From Rhizobium sp. JAB6 (GTDB lineage: Bacteria; Pseudomonadota; Alphaproteobacteria; Rhizobiales; Rhizobiaceae), in assembly GCF_003024605.1 (NCBI RefSeq), contig NZ_PYJQ01000004.1, positions 149,488 through 213,487 of the forward strand: a DNA stretch of 64,000 bases, written 5' to 3'. The notes under the pieces were generated by a model. It saw only the letters and a program-made list of their open reading frames with translations, was not told the origin of the DNA and did no database searches. Made by a program: the position numbers and the translations under genes. Numbering within the stretch: the stretch's first letter is position 1; each line of letters starts with the position of its first letter. Below are positions 8,706 to 15,328 of this stretch, piece after piece.

Positions 8706-8903
8706 TCAGTTCGGCGAGTGGCCCGGGCGATGCTGATCGCTGCGAATCTTCTGGGCATCCATAAAACCATGCGCCCAGTCATCGCACCGACGATCGCCCT
8801 GCGGAAACGGATTGTTGTCGCTGCTCGCCCCTTTCGTGAAGGCCCTTCTGCCGAGCTCATAGGCGTCCTCTTCGGAATTCCTGTCCTCGCTGCCGATTTT
8901 CAT
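8706..8903 (-). CDS. Ribosome modulation factor-like small protein
   Basis: The 65-residue product contains AYELGRRAFTKG followed by NNPFPQGDRRCDDWAHGF, which matches the layout of ribosome modulation factor (G-x-x-A...NPYP...R...W...G(W/F)). RMF binds ribosomes and helps inactivate them in stationary phase. Rhizobial RMF-like proteins are short and poorly studied, so ribosome binding is inference. The ATG at 8903 overlaps the end of the DUF982 gene and follows GGAGCAGG. A longer in-frame reading starts inside that neighbour and is unlikely. It is co-transcribed with the DUF982 gene, downstream of a probable stress promoter and next to the sigma factor. Confidence 0.75.
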   Translation of the reverse strand: MKIGSEDRNSEEDAYELGRRAFTKGASSDNNPFPQGDRRCDDWAHGFMDAQKIRSDQHRPGHSPN

Positions 8904-8905
8904 GG

Positions 8906-9175
8906 CTATACCTGCTCCAATACAAGGCGTGCATCGAGGCAGGCAGTCACGAACGCAGTCCTTGATGCTTCGAGCGGAACCCTGTGCAAGACGGCTGCAG
9001 CGCATTTCGCCTTCGCATCGACGTAAGCGGAGCTTCTTTCGCACGGCCATCGTCTCGCCAGGAAATGGATTGCCTCTTCGGGCCCACGGATCATCCGATC
9101 GTCTGGGCTACCGGCTGCAAGACGAACTGGCTTGGTCCAGAGCGTCGTGAATTCCACATCAATGACATCGTACAT
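8906..9175 (-). CDS. DUF982 family protein
   Basis: The 89-residue protein fits DUF982, a family found mainly in Rhizobiales and often in many copies per genome. The family pattern is visible: a first strand (VEFTTLWTKPVRL), a Gly-Pro-x-x-Ala turn (RGPEEAIHFLARRWP), a helix with an A-x-x-x-C signature (AYVDAKAKCAAAVLH) and an AR/SRTAFVTACLDA helix. Its function is unknown. The ribosome-binding site GGCAGGAGAGG is strong. It overlaps the downstream RMF-like gene, with which it forms a unit. Confidence 0.85.
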   Translation of the reverse strand: MYDVIDVEFTTLWTKPVRLAAGSPDDRMIRGPEEAIHFLARRWPCERSSAYVDAKAKCAAAVLHRVPLEASRTAFVTACLDARLVLEQV

Positions 9176-9231
9176 CCAATCCTCTCCTGCCTCTCTCTAC
9201 ATCTTCTGGATGTCCGCCTCCCGCAGGATCG

Positions 9232-9256
9232 AACACTGAATATCGGCATTTGTTCC
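9232..9256 (-). promoter_or_regulatory. Probable EcfG-type promoter of DUF982-RMF unit
   Basis: On the minus strand, GGAAC (9256-9252) is followed after 16 bases by TGTT (9235-9232). This fits the relaxed S. meliloti RpoE2 pattern GGAAC-N18/19-TT but not the CGTT core. It lies about 57 bases upstream of the DUF982 start. Confidence 0.5.
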
Positions 9257-9397
9257 TGAAATCCTCCGATACAGAGCAGCTTTCCAGAGGGCTCTCCGTT
9301 AGGTCGGAAACCTCCATCTGACGGGCATTCGCGGCGACATGGCGATCTGCACCAAGCGGAAGTCTGGTGGAGGCAGGATCTTGGGATGAGGAGATCG

Positions 9398-9892
9398 TCA
9401 ATGAGTGTCTTCGCCGAGGCGCGCCGCCAATTGCTGGCGAGCTCGGTTGATCCGGCTTTTCACCGTACCGATCGCGCAACCGAATCTTTCCGCGGCGGCA
9501 TCGTAGGAACGCCCTTCGATGACGACGTATTGGAGCACGGAGCGATAATGCTCCGGTAACAGATTGCATGCCTCCTCAAGCTCTTTTGCCCGGATAGTCC
9601 ATTCCTGTGACGGCTGCGCCACTCCGTCGCCGGAAACGCATTTGTTGGCGCCGGGAGCTTCGCGCCTGGTAATGCGGAATTTGGTGCAGAACGTATTGCG
9701 CATGATCGTGAACAGCCAGGACTTCAACCTGGTGCCTTGATCGAATTGATCGAGATTGGCCAGCGCTTTCGCCAAGGTTTCCTGGACCAGATCATCGGCG
9801 TCATTGGCATTTCTGTGAAAGCTACGCGCAAAGGCGCGAAGAGCCGGAATAAGCTCAACGATTTCATCTTGCAGACCGGCCGTTCGGTACAT
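9398..9892 (-). CDS. EcfG-type (general stress response) ECF sigma factor
   Basis: The 164-residue sigma-70 family protein closely follows the EcfG/RpoE2 subgroup. Region 2 contains ALRAFARSF, DADDLVQETLAKAL, FDQGTRLKSWLFTIMRNTF (about residues 18-70). Region 4 contains LLPEHYRSVL and the helix-turn-helix SYDAAAERFGCAIGTVKSRI (about 111-149). EcfG factors direct the general stress response and are held by the anti-sigma NepR until PhyR is phosphorylated. Neither nepR nor phyR is in this window, so it would rely on a distant copy. The start at 9892 was chosen because GGGAGAAGG precedes it and region 2 begins soon after; an ATG at 9928 is possible. An exact EcfG-type promoter about 230 bases upstream suggests autoregulation. 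Confidence 0.9.
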   Translation of the reverse strand: MYRTAGLQDEIVELIPALRAFARSFHRNANDADDLVQETLAKALANLDQFDQGTRLKSWLFTIMRNTFCTKFRITRREAPGANKCVSGDGVAQPSQEWTIRAKELEEACNLLPEHYRSVLQYVVIEGRSYDAAAERFGCAIGTVKSRINRARQQLAARLGEDTH

Positions 9893-10217
9893 ATCGCTCA
9901 CAAGCCTTCTCCCTGGGAAACGGCGCATAGCGTATCCCGCGGCATTGGCTCGCAATGCCGGGACTCGGCTGCTGCCGAACGCAACGCACGTAGGCACACT
10001 CAGAAGTGCGTTTTCAATAAAACGACCCTGATGATTTGTGCGGATTTGCTGTTCGCTATGCGCGGTGATTCATATTCAGGATGCTTCGGAGCGTTCGAGA
10101 TGCTCCTCGCATCTTCCAAGGGAACGGTTGCACCTGAAGCTTGTTCCATGAGAATCCAAATAATTGCGGCATGTCGAAACCCGACGATCGGGAGGGAACG
10201 AAAGAGGCTTATTCTTG
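9893..10217. other. Upstream region of the sigma factor gene
   Basis: This 325-base stretch contains the EcfG-type promoter at 10123-10147 and an unusually long leader (about 220 bases) before the sigma start. I found no recognisable gene in it. A small unannotated gene or a longer sigma N-terminus remains possible. Confidence 0.4.
10123..10147 (-). promoter_or_regulatory. EcfG-type promoter upstream of the sigma gene
   Basis: On the minus strand GGAAC (10147-10143) and CGTT (10126-10123) are separated by 16 bases, an exact match. It points at the EcfG-like gene, with a leader of about 220 bases. Confidence 0.6.
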
Positions 10218-10775
10218 CTATCGTTCGATCGTTCCGTTGCGCCGAATCTTGCGCTGAAGAAGCAGAACGCCGTACAGCAGGGCCTCCGCAGTGGGCGGAC
10301 ATCCAGGCACATAGATATCGATTGGAATGATCCGATCGCATCCGCGCACCACCGAATAGGAATAATGGTAATAGCCACCGCCATTGGCGCATGATCCCAT
10401 CGAAATGACGTAACGCGGTTCGGGCATCTGGTCGTAGACCTTGCGCAGAGCCGGCGCCATCTTGTTGCAAAGGGTGCCTGCAACAATCATCAGATCCGAT
10501 TGCCTCGGACTGCCCCGCGGTGCGGCACCGATGCGTTCCACATCGTAGCGCGGCATCGACATCTGCATCATCTCGATGGCGCAGCAGGCAAGCCCGAAGG
10601 TCATCCACATCAAGGAGCCGGTGCGAGCCCAGGTGACGAGTTCGTCCGTACTGGTGACGAGGAAGCCCTTATCGGCGAGCTCGCTATCGATCCAGCCCAG
10701 AAACGGATCGCCGCTCGGAGCCTCGCCGGGCTGCTGAAAGTCGCCGATGATAGGACGATCCTTAAAGGAAGACAT
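10218..10775 (-). CDS. nuoB: Orphan NADH-quinone oxidoreductase subunit B
   Basis: The 185-residue product matches NuoB, the complex I subunit that holds iron-sulfur cluster N2. The four cluster cysteines are present: the tandem pair in [10 protein letters not shown] (Cys64, Cys65), [18 protein letters not shown] (Cys129) and [11 protein letters not shown] (Cys159). PRQSD is also conserved. It is odd that no other nuo gene lies nearby, so it cannot by itself make complex I. It may be a spare subunit for the chromosomal complex or serve another purpose. The ATG at 10775, preceded by GGAGACC, is preferred over a TTG 27 bases upstream. A relaxed stress-type promoter lies just upstream. Confidence 0.92.
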   Translation of the reverse strand: MSSFKDRPIIGDFQQPGEAPSGDPFLGWIDSELADKGFLVTSTDELVTWARTGSLMWMTFGLACCAIEMMQMSMPRYDVERIGAAPRGSPRQSDLMIVAGTLCNKMAPALRKVYDQMPEPRYVISMGSCANGGGYYHYSYSVVRGCDRIIPIDIYVPGCPPTAEALLYGVLLLQRKIRRNGTIER

Positions 10776-10800
10776 GATCGGGTCTCCGAAAAAAGAGCTC

Positions 10801-10825
10801 AACTTTCATACGGACGGCTTGTTCC
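10801..10825 (-). promoter_or_regulatory. Possible EcfG-type promoter of orphan nuoB
   Basis: On the minus strand GGAAC (10825-10821) is followed after 16 bases by AGTT (10804-10801), fitting only the relaxed GGAAC-N18-TT form. It lies 26 bases before the nuoB start. Confidence 0.4.
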
Positions 10826-10941
10826 CGGCATTGTGGCAATTGCAGCCGATCCGCCCCAACAGAGGAAAAATCCAGAAATGCGGAAACAAACATTGCGGTT
10901 TTCCAGTTTGAAGGCGGCAAAGTCAAAGAGAGGAAATACCA

Positions 10942-11265
10942 ATGTTGACGAAAATGATCGCAGTATGTGCCCTTTCGATCGGCATGGCGACGGCAGCCAT
11001 GGCGCAGCAATCGGGCTCCGGCGCAGCCGGCACGAGTGGTTCAAGCAGCGGCAGCGGCGCTGGCGCCAACTCGCAGAACGGAGCGACCCCCAGCGGAAAT
11101 GGAGGTGGGAGCAATACGACCGGAACCACTGGTACTCCGAATTCCAATGGTCAGTCGCAAGATTGCAACGCCATGAAAACCGGCAAGAATACCGCGCAAG
11201 GTACTGATACACAAAGCAGCAGCCAGTCGAGCGATAGCACATCGAGCAGCAATTGCCCGCAGTGA
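10942..11265 (+). CDS. Secreted Ser/Gly/Asn-rich low-complexity protein
   Basis: I do not recognise a family. The 107-residue product has a clear signal peptide (MLTKMIAVCALSIGMATAAMA, with likely cleavage before QQ). The mature part of about 85 residues is almost entirely Ser, Gly, Asn, Thr, Gln and Ala, so it is probably disordered in the periplasm or outside the cell. Two cysteines near the end (in QDCNAMK and SSNCPQ) could form one disulfide. The ribosome-binding site is AGAGAGGAAATACC. It stands alone, divergent from nuoB. Confidence 0.7.
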   Translation: MLTKMIAVCALSIGMATAAMAQQSGSGAAGTSGSSSGSGAGANSQNGATPSGNGGGSNTTGTTGTPNSNGQSQDCNAMKTGKNTAQGTDTQSSSQSSDSTSSSNCPQ

Positions 11266-11376
11266 CGGCGGCTGATGAAACGTGAAAACACTATCTGAAT
11301 TTCACGAACTCCGCTTGTCACCGGCATTCACAAGGTGGATCGCCGGCGGCAGGCGGATCATTCGAGGAGCAGAATC

Positions 11377-11586
11377 ATGATGAACAGTGCTCAAGAGCTT
11401 GCCGAGGAATATCTGAGGCTTGGCGGCAAAAGACTGCTGGTGATGGATGACAACATCCTATCGACAAACAGCTGGGAGGCCGATCCCCTCGAAGCGGAAG
11501 CCTTCTGGAAAAAGGAGATCGAGAGCCTCCCGCCTAAGCGGCGCAGCGAAGTCATGTCGTTCCTGCCTTCGATCAACGTCACGTAA
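11377..11586 (+). CDS. Small hypothetical protein
   Basis: The 69-residue protein (MMNSAQELAEEYLRLGGKRL...) is not recognised. It is acidic and largely helical in appearance, with LEAEAFWKKEIESLPP in the middle. The start is supported by CGAGGAGCAGAATC. Prediction rests on the ribosome-binding site and on codon use typical of its neighbours. Confidence 0.55.
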   Translation: MMNSAQELAEEYLRLGGKRLLVMDDNILSTNSWEADPLEAEAFWKKEIESLPPKRRSEVMSFLPSINVT

Positions 11587-11649
11587 GGATCGACCGGCAT
11601 TGGACTTTTCTATATCGCCCCTTACGCGGCAGGCGAGCGCAGCAGGAAC

Positions 11650-12615
11650 ATGAAAAGAACTGGAACTATCCGCATCGGTATTTCAGGCTGGACTTACGCT
11701 CCCTGGCGGGGTGTTTTCTACCCGAAGGGCGTGCCGCAGAAAGGCGAACTCGCTTACGCCTCCTCGCAATTCCCATCTATCGAAATCAATGGCACTTTCT
11801 ATAGCCTTCAAACTCCCGAGACTTTTGCGCGGTGGCGGGATGCGACGCCGGATGATTTCGTCTTCGCGATCAAAGGTTCCCGCTACATAACCCATCTGCG
11901 CCGGCTTCGCGATGTCGAGGTGCCGCTTGCCAATTTCATGGCATCCGGCGTGCTGCGCCTGGGAGCAAAACTCGGCCCCATCCTATGGCAATTCCCCCCA
12001 CGACTGCGCTTCGACCCGGCGCTATTTTCCGCTTTCATAAAAATGCTGCCGAAAGATACAGATGAAGCCGCGCATCTGGCCAGGCGGCATGACGAGCGGG
12101 TGAACGGCCGCGATTGGCTGCGGGCGGGAGAAAAGATACCCCTCCGCCATGCCTTCGAAATTCGCAACGAGAGCTTCGTGAACGCGGACTTCATCGAACT
12201 CTTGAGGGAACACCAGATCGGGCTCGTCTGCGCAGATACCGTGGAATGGCCATTGCTCATGGATGTCACGGCAGATTTCTTCTATTGCCGCCTGCACGGC
12301 TCGGAGGAGCTATATGTCAGCGGATATGACGACGAGGCTCTGGAGGTCTGGGCAGAACGCATCGACGACTGGGCGCACGGACGCGAACCGACCAGGGCCA
12401 ACCGTGTCGTGGAGCCGCTGAAACAGCCACAGCCTGGCCGCGACGTCTACGTCTATTTCGACAATGATGCGAAGGTACGGGCGCCAGCCGACGCGCGGCG
12501 GTTAAACGAGCGTCTCGGACTCGCCTCACAAAAGGAGAGTCCTGCGCCTGCCACGAAGCTGCGGCCTCGCCGGCGCGACATCCCGAAGTCCGGGCCACAT
12601 CACCGGCTTGCGTAA
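11650..12615 (+). CDS. DUF72 family protein (YecE-like)
   Basis: The 321-residue protein belongs to DUF72, a TIM-barrel family of unknown biochemical role. Diagnostic segments are the N-terminal RIGISGWTYAPWRGVFYP, EINGTFYSLQTPETFARW, FVFAIKGSRYITHLRRL, LGPILWQFPP and, near the C-terminus, VYVYFDNDAKVRAP (family form YVYFNND). After the barrel, about 40 basic residues appear to be a lineage-specific tail. AGGAACATG places a close ribosome-binding site at the start. Its presence in this stress and repair block is suggestive but says nothing direct about its reaction. Confidence 0.9.
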   Translation: MKRTGTIRIGISGWTYAPWRGVFYPKGVPQKGELAYASSQFPSIEINGTFYSLQTPETFARWRDATPDDFVFAIKGSRYITHLRRLRDVEVPLANFMASGVLRLGAKLGPILWQFPPRLRFDPALFSAFIKMLPKDTDEAAHLARRHDERVNGRDWLRAGEKIPLRHAFEIRNESFVNADFIELLREHQIGLVCADTVEWPLLMDVTADFFYCRLHGSEELYVSGYDDEALEVWAERIDDWAHGREPTRANRVVEPLKQPQPGRDVYVYFDNDAKVRAPADARRLNERLGLASQKESPAPATKLRPRRRDIPKSGPHHRLA

Positions 12616-12629
12616 TCAACTGAGCCCAT

Positions 12630-12899
12630 TTATTCGAGCTGACCCCATGCCGGATTCCAATTCACGCCTTCCGACAATTCGACGTAAATGGGCCGCATAA
12701 CGTCACCGGACATTTTGTTGCGGGCCGCCCGGAAAGCGGCGTGGGGCTCCATCTCTTCACCTGGAAAGATGGTATCATCGTCTCCGGGCGGCGTGACCTC
12801 GCGCAGGAATCCCCGGATCTGATCGCCGGAATGATAGAACTTGACGGCGATAGAACCCGGCGCGACGGCGTTCTCGCGATATCGGTGATAGATTTCCAC
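12630..12899 (-). CDS. Small conserved-looking protein of unknown function, GTG start
   Basis: Translation from a GTG at 12899, preceded by the near-perfect AGGAGGTGTAAC, gives 89 residues beginning VEIYHRYRENAVAPGSIAVKFYHSGDQI. The longer open frame upstream of this GTG is probably not coding. I do not recognise the family. It is mostly beta in appearance with several acidic turns (PPGDDDTIFPGEEME). A relaxed stress-type promoter may lie about 110 bases upstream. Confidence 0.6.
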   Translation of the reverse strand: MEIYHRYRENAVAPGSIAVKFYHSGDQIRGFLREVTPPGDDDTIFPGEEMEPHAAFRAARNKMSGDVMRPIYVELSEGVNWNPAWGQLE

Positions 12900-13324
12900 G
12901 TTACACCTCCTGACCTCGATGGCCTCTCGGGCCGGGCAATGCCTTGCCATTCCAAGAAGGCCACGCATTTCGTCCGCATGCACCCGGCCGATCCGTGACA
13001 ATCCAAACCGTCCTCCTCCGCCTTGGTTCCCCACCCGAATGGGAATTAGAGGGGTCAGCTTTTCACGGAATCTCTGAACCGCTCCGGCTCTTTGTTTCAC
13101 GTAATTCCGGGAAAACCGCTGGGCCCTTTTCCTGGAATTGCTTTAGGCCGCGCGGCCAAGCCGGGCGATTGGACGCATAAGAAATCTTCAGCCTAATTCA
13201 GCGTGAGGCTGGATCGGCGGTCTGATCAGAGGCATTTGCAAGTAGCTGCAGCAGATCTGCTTGATCTGACGGCGGTTGCCCGCTAGGTTGCCGCGGCAAT
13301 CAAACGCAAAGAAATGGGGATGTC
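12900..13324. other. Intergenic region with mosaic repeat
   Basis: The 425 bases between the GTG-start gene and the cold-shock gene hold one copy of the dispersed repeat (13061-13146) and a weak GGAAC-N16-GGTT element on the minus strand (13030-13006). I see no gene. Confidence 0.5.
13061..13146 (+). repeat. RIME-like intergenic mosaic repeat, copy A
   Basis: The sequence runs from CTGAACCGCTCCGGCTCTTTG through CGTAATTCCGGGAAAACCGCT to TTCCTGGAATTGCTTTA. Its arms (AATTCCGGGAAAA and TTTTCCTGGAATT) form an imperfect hairpin. Related copies occur near 15103, 48730, 50486 and 53976. It resembles the Rhizobium-specific intergenic mosaic elements. Confidence 0.7.
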
Positions 13325-13528
13325 ATGCCAACTGGCACGGTTAAGTTTTTCAACACAGACAAGGGCTTCGGCTTTATCACGCCGGAAAGCGGCGGACCTG
13401 ATGTTTTCGTTCACGTCTCCGCCCTGCAATATGGCAACGTGCTTCGGGAGGGACAGTCCGTTTCCTACGATCTCGGCCAGGATCGGAAGACAGGCAAGAG
13501 CAAGGCGGAAAACGTCAGACCGCTCTGA
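13325..13528 (+). CDS. CspA-family cold-shock protein
   Basis: The 67-residue single-domain cold-shock protein has both RNA-binding motifs: [15 protein letters not shown] (RNP1 region, about residues 7-21) and [10 protein letters not shown] (RNP2 region, about 26-35). Such proteins bind single-stranded nucleic acid and act as RNA chaperones. The length is typical. The start follows GGGGATGTC. A 9-bp perfect hairpin just after the stop probably ends the transcript. Confidence 0.95.
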   Translation: MPTGTVKFFNTDKGFGFITPESGGPDVFVHVSALQYGNVLREGQSVSYDLGQDRKTGKSKAENVRPL

Positions 13529-13543
13529 CGATTATAAACCTGT

Positions 13544-13567
13544 CACTACCCGGCATCTCGGGTAGTG
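13544..13567 (+). terminator. Hairpin downstream of cold-shock gene
   Basis: CACTACCCG (13544-13552) and CGGGTAGTG (13559-13567) form a perfect 9-bp stem with a six-base loop, 16 bases after the stop codon. No T-run follows. Confidence 0.55.
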
Positions 13568-13661
13568 CACTCGGTCGCCACAGGAATCCATGCAGGTGCC
13601 TGCCGACGACCCGCCCAATCCATCTTCAGCCGAGACGGCGATTTGCGTCGCCCGATCGCCC

Positions 13662-14960
13662 TCACAAAAAAGCGGTTACGGCCATGCCGATCACGGCCGC
13701 TAACATTGTGGCACAGGCAATCCAGCCAAGCGCTTTCAGCCAACCTCGGATAACAAACTGCTTCATGACGTCGCGATTGGTGGCGATCAACATCAGGATC
13801 ACCATAACGGGAACTGCGACGACACCGTTGATGACGGCGCTCCAGAACAGGGCCTTCATCGGCGGGATGGGCGTAAAATTCAGCAGCATGCCCACCACCG
13901 TCGCCAGGCTCACCGTCGTATAGAAAGCCTTTGCCTCGCTCGGCTCGCGCGACAGCCCGACTTTCCATCGCGCTGCCTCCCCGACGGCATATGCGGCCGA
14001 CCCGGCGAGAACGGGCACAGCGAGAAGGCCTGTTCCGATGATCCCTGTGGCAAAAACGACCTTGGCAAACTGTCCGGCCAGCGGCTCGATCGCCTTCGCT
14101 GCATCGACGGAACTTTCGATACTCGTCGCGCCGGCCTTGTTAAGCGTGGCTGCTGTCGTCATGATGATCGCGAGCGCGACAATGTTGGATGCGGCCATGC
14201 CGATGAGGGTATCCAGCGTGATGCGAGTGTCCGCCCTTTTCGCTTCCTGAGGGTGTTTCACGAGTGGTTCCTGCTCAGGCTTCTCCTTCAGGTCTTCGGC
14301 CTCCTGGGACGCCTGCCAGAAAAACAGATAGGGGCTGATCGTCGTTCCGAAGATCGCGACGATCATGGACCAGTAATTCGGATCAGCCTTGAAGGTCGGC
14401 AGCAGCAGCCCGCGGGTGAAGGCAGACCAATCGATATGCACCACGAACAGGGTCGCGATGTAGGACAAAAGCGCCAAGCTCAGCCATTTCAGAACGGCAA
14501 CATAACGTTTGTATTTGAGAAGGACCTGCAGAAGGATGCAAATGATGCCGAAGGCCGCAACGTAAATCAACGAACTGCCGCTCAGCAGCAAATGTGCGGC
14601 ATCACCCATCGCACCGAGATCGGCGCCGAGATTGATGACATTGGCAATCAGGAGCGGAAAAGTGACGCTTATCCCCACCCATGGGGGATAACACTTCGCC
14701 ATGCTGCCCGCCAGACCTCGTCCCGTGGTCCGGCCGATGCGCGCGCTGATCATCTGCACGGCAGTCATCAGCGGATAGGTCAGGAGCAGGGTCCAACTTG
14801 CGATGTAACCGAATTGTGCTCCGGCCTGCGAATAGGTCGCGATACCGCTGGGATCGTCGTCCGAGGCGCCGGTGACCAGACCAGGCCCCAGGATTTCAAA
14901 TATCCTCGGCTTTGACGGTTCGACAACCTCGCTTTTGTCATCCATCTGATACTCGCTCAT
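13662..14960 (-). CDS. NRAMP-family divalent metal transporter, atypical binding site
   Basis: This polytopic inner-membrane protein of about 432 residues is recognisable as NRAMP superfamily from ILGPGLVTGASDDDPSGIAT at the start of helix 1 and the overall helix pattern. Classical Mn/Fe NRAMPs have DPGN in helix 1 and MPHN in helix 6. Here the equivalents appear to be DPSG (about residues 36-39) and SPYL (about 209-212), so the metal-binding Asn and the selectivity Met are missing. That places it with NRAMP-related proteins of different or broader selectivity, some of which carry Mg2+. A hydrophilic insertion (about 215-245) follows helix 6. The start at 14960 is preceded by GGGAGGCGG. It stands alone. 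Confidence 0.85.
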   Translation of the reverse strand: MSEYQMDDKSEVVEPSKPRIFEILGPGLVTGASDDDPSGIATYSQAGAQFGYIASWTLLLTYPLMTAVQMISARIGRTTGRGLAGSMAKCYPPWVGISVTFPLLIANVINLGADLGAMGDAAHLLLSGSSLIYVAAFGIICILLQVLLKYKRYVAVLKWLSLALLSYIATLFVVHIDWSAFTRGLLLPTFKADPNYWSMIVAIFGTTISPYLFFWQASQEAEDLKEKPEQEPLVKHPQEAKRADTRITLDTLIGMAASNIVALAIIMTTAATLNKAGATSIESSVDAAKAIEPLAGQFAKVVFATGIIGTGLLAVPVLAGSAAYAVGEAARWKVGLSREPSEAKAFYTTVSLATVVGMLLNFTPIPPMKALFWSAVINGVVAVPVMVILMLIATNRDVMKQFVIRGWLKALGWIACATMLAAVIGMAVTAFL

Positions 14961-15102
14961 GACCGCCTCCCAGCAGAAACCGGCACCGCGCATCATCATT
15001 GCTGCCGGTGCGAATGAATCGCGTTTGCAGGCGTTTTGTTCCCAAGAAGCAGATTGCCGGAATGGAGTTTGCCGAGTTTTAGTCGCCGCGGGATGATGAA
15101 AC

Positions 15103-15142
15103 TCTAAACCGCTCTATCTTTGTTTTCACGCAATTCCGGACG
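15103..15142 (+). repeat. RIME-like mosaic repeat, partial copy B
   Basis: CTCTAAACCGCTCTATCTTTG and TTTTCACGCAATTCCGGACG match the first half of copies A and C. The second half is missing, so this is a truncated element. Confidence 0.6.
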
Positions 15143-15150
15143 CCCTGCCC

Positions 15151-15279
15151 TCAGCCCTCTTCGGCTGCGCGAACCGCTTGGTGCACACGCTCGGCAAGCC
15201 GGTTACAGATTTTGCATAGGCAGACATCGCGATCGCCGCGCCGGATGGAAACGGCATCCTTTTCGCTCAGGCGCAGCAT
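15151..15279 (-). CDS. Possible 42-residue Cys-containing protein
   Basis: A frame starting at an ATG directly after AAAGGAAGG encodes a short basic peptide with a C-x-C-x-x-C cluster (DVCLCKICNRLAE). It lies just past the end of the transporter ATPase gene and could be co-transcribed. I do not recognise it, the ribosome-binding site is too close, and it may be noncoding. Confidence 0.25.
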   Translation of the reverse strand: MLRLSEKDAVSIRRGDRDVCLCKICNRLAERVHQAVRAAEEG

Positions 15280-15328
15280 CCTTCCTTTGTGCAGGCGGCG
15301 AATGGCAGAATCCCCTCCGATTCCGCGC

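Larger units (their letters stand above)
14961..15328. other. Intergenic region between NRAMP gene and transport operon end
   Basis: This stretch contains a truncated copy of the mosaic repeat (15103-15142) and a doubtful small frame (15151-15279, minus strand). Nothing else was recognised. Confidence 0.4.

Noticed and set aside
9159..9569. Minus-strand frame overlapping the sigma gene
   Set aside because: Overlaps the sigma region 4 in another frame and has Arg/Pro-rich shadow composition.
12662..13006. Longer minus-strand frames over the GTG-start gene
   Set aside because: The near-perfect ribosome-binding site precedes the GTG at 12899, and sequence upstream of it is not protein-like.
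13006..13030. GGAAC-N16-GGTT on the minus strand as a stress promoter for the 12630-12899 gene
   Set aside because: Only the relaxed TT core matches and it would leave a leader of about 100 bases, so I did not list it as a promoter.
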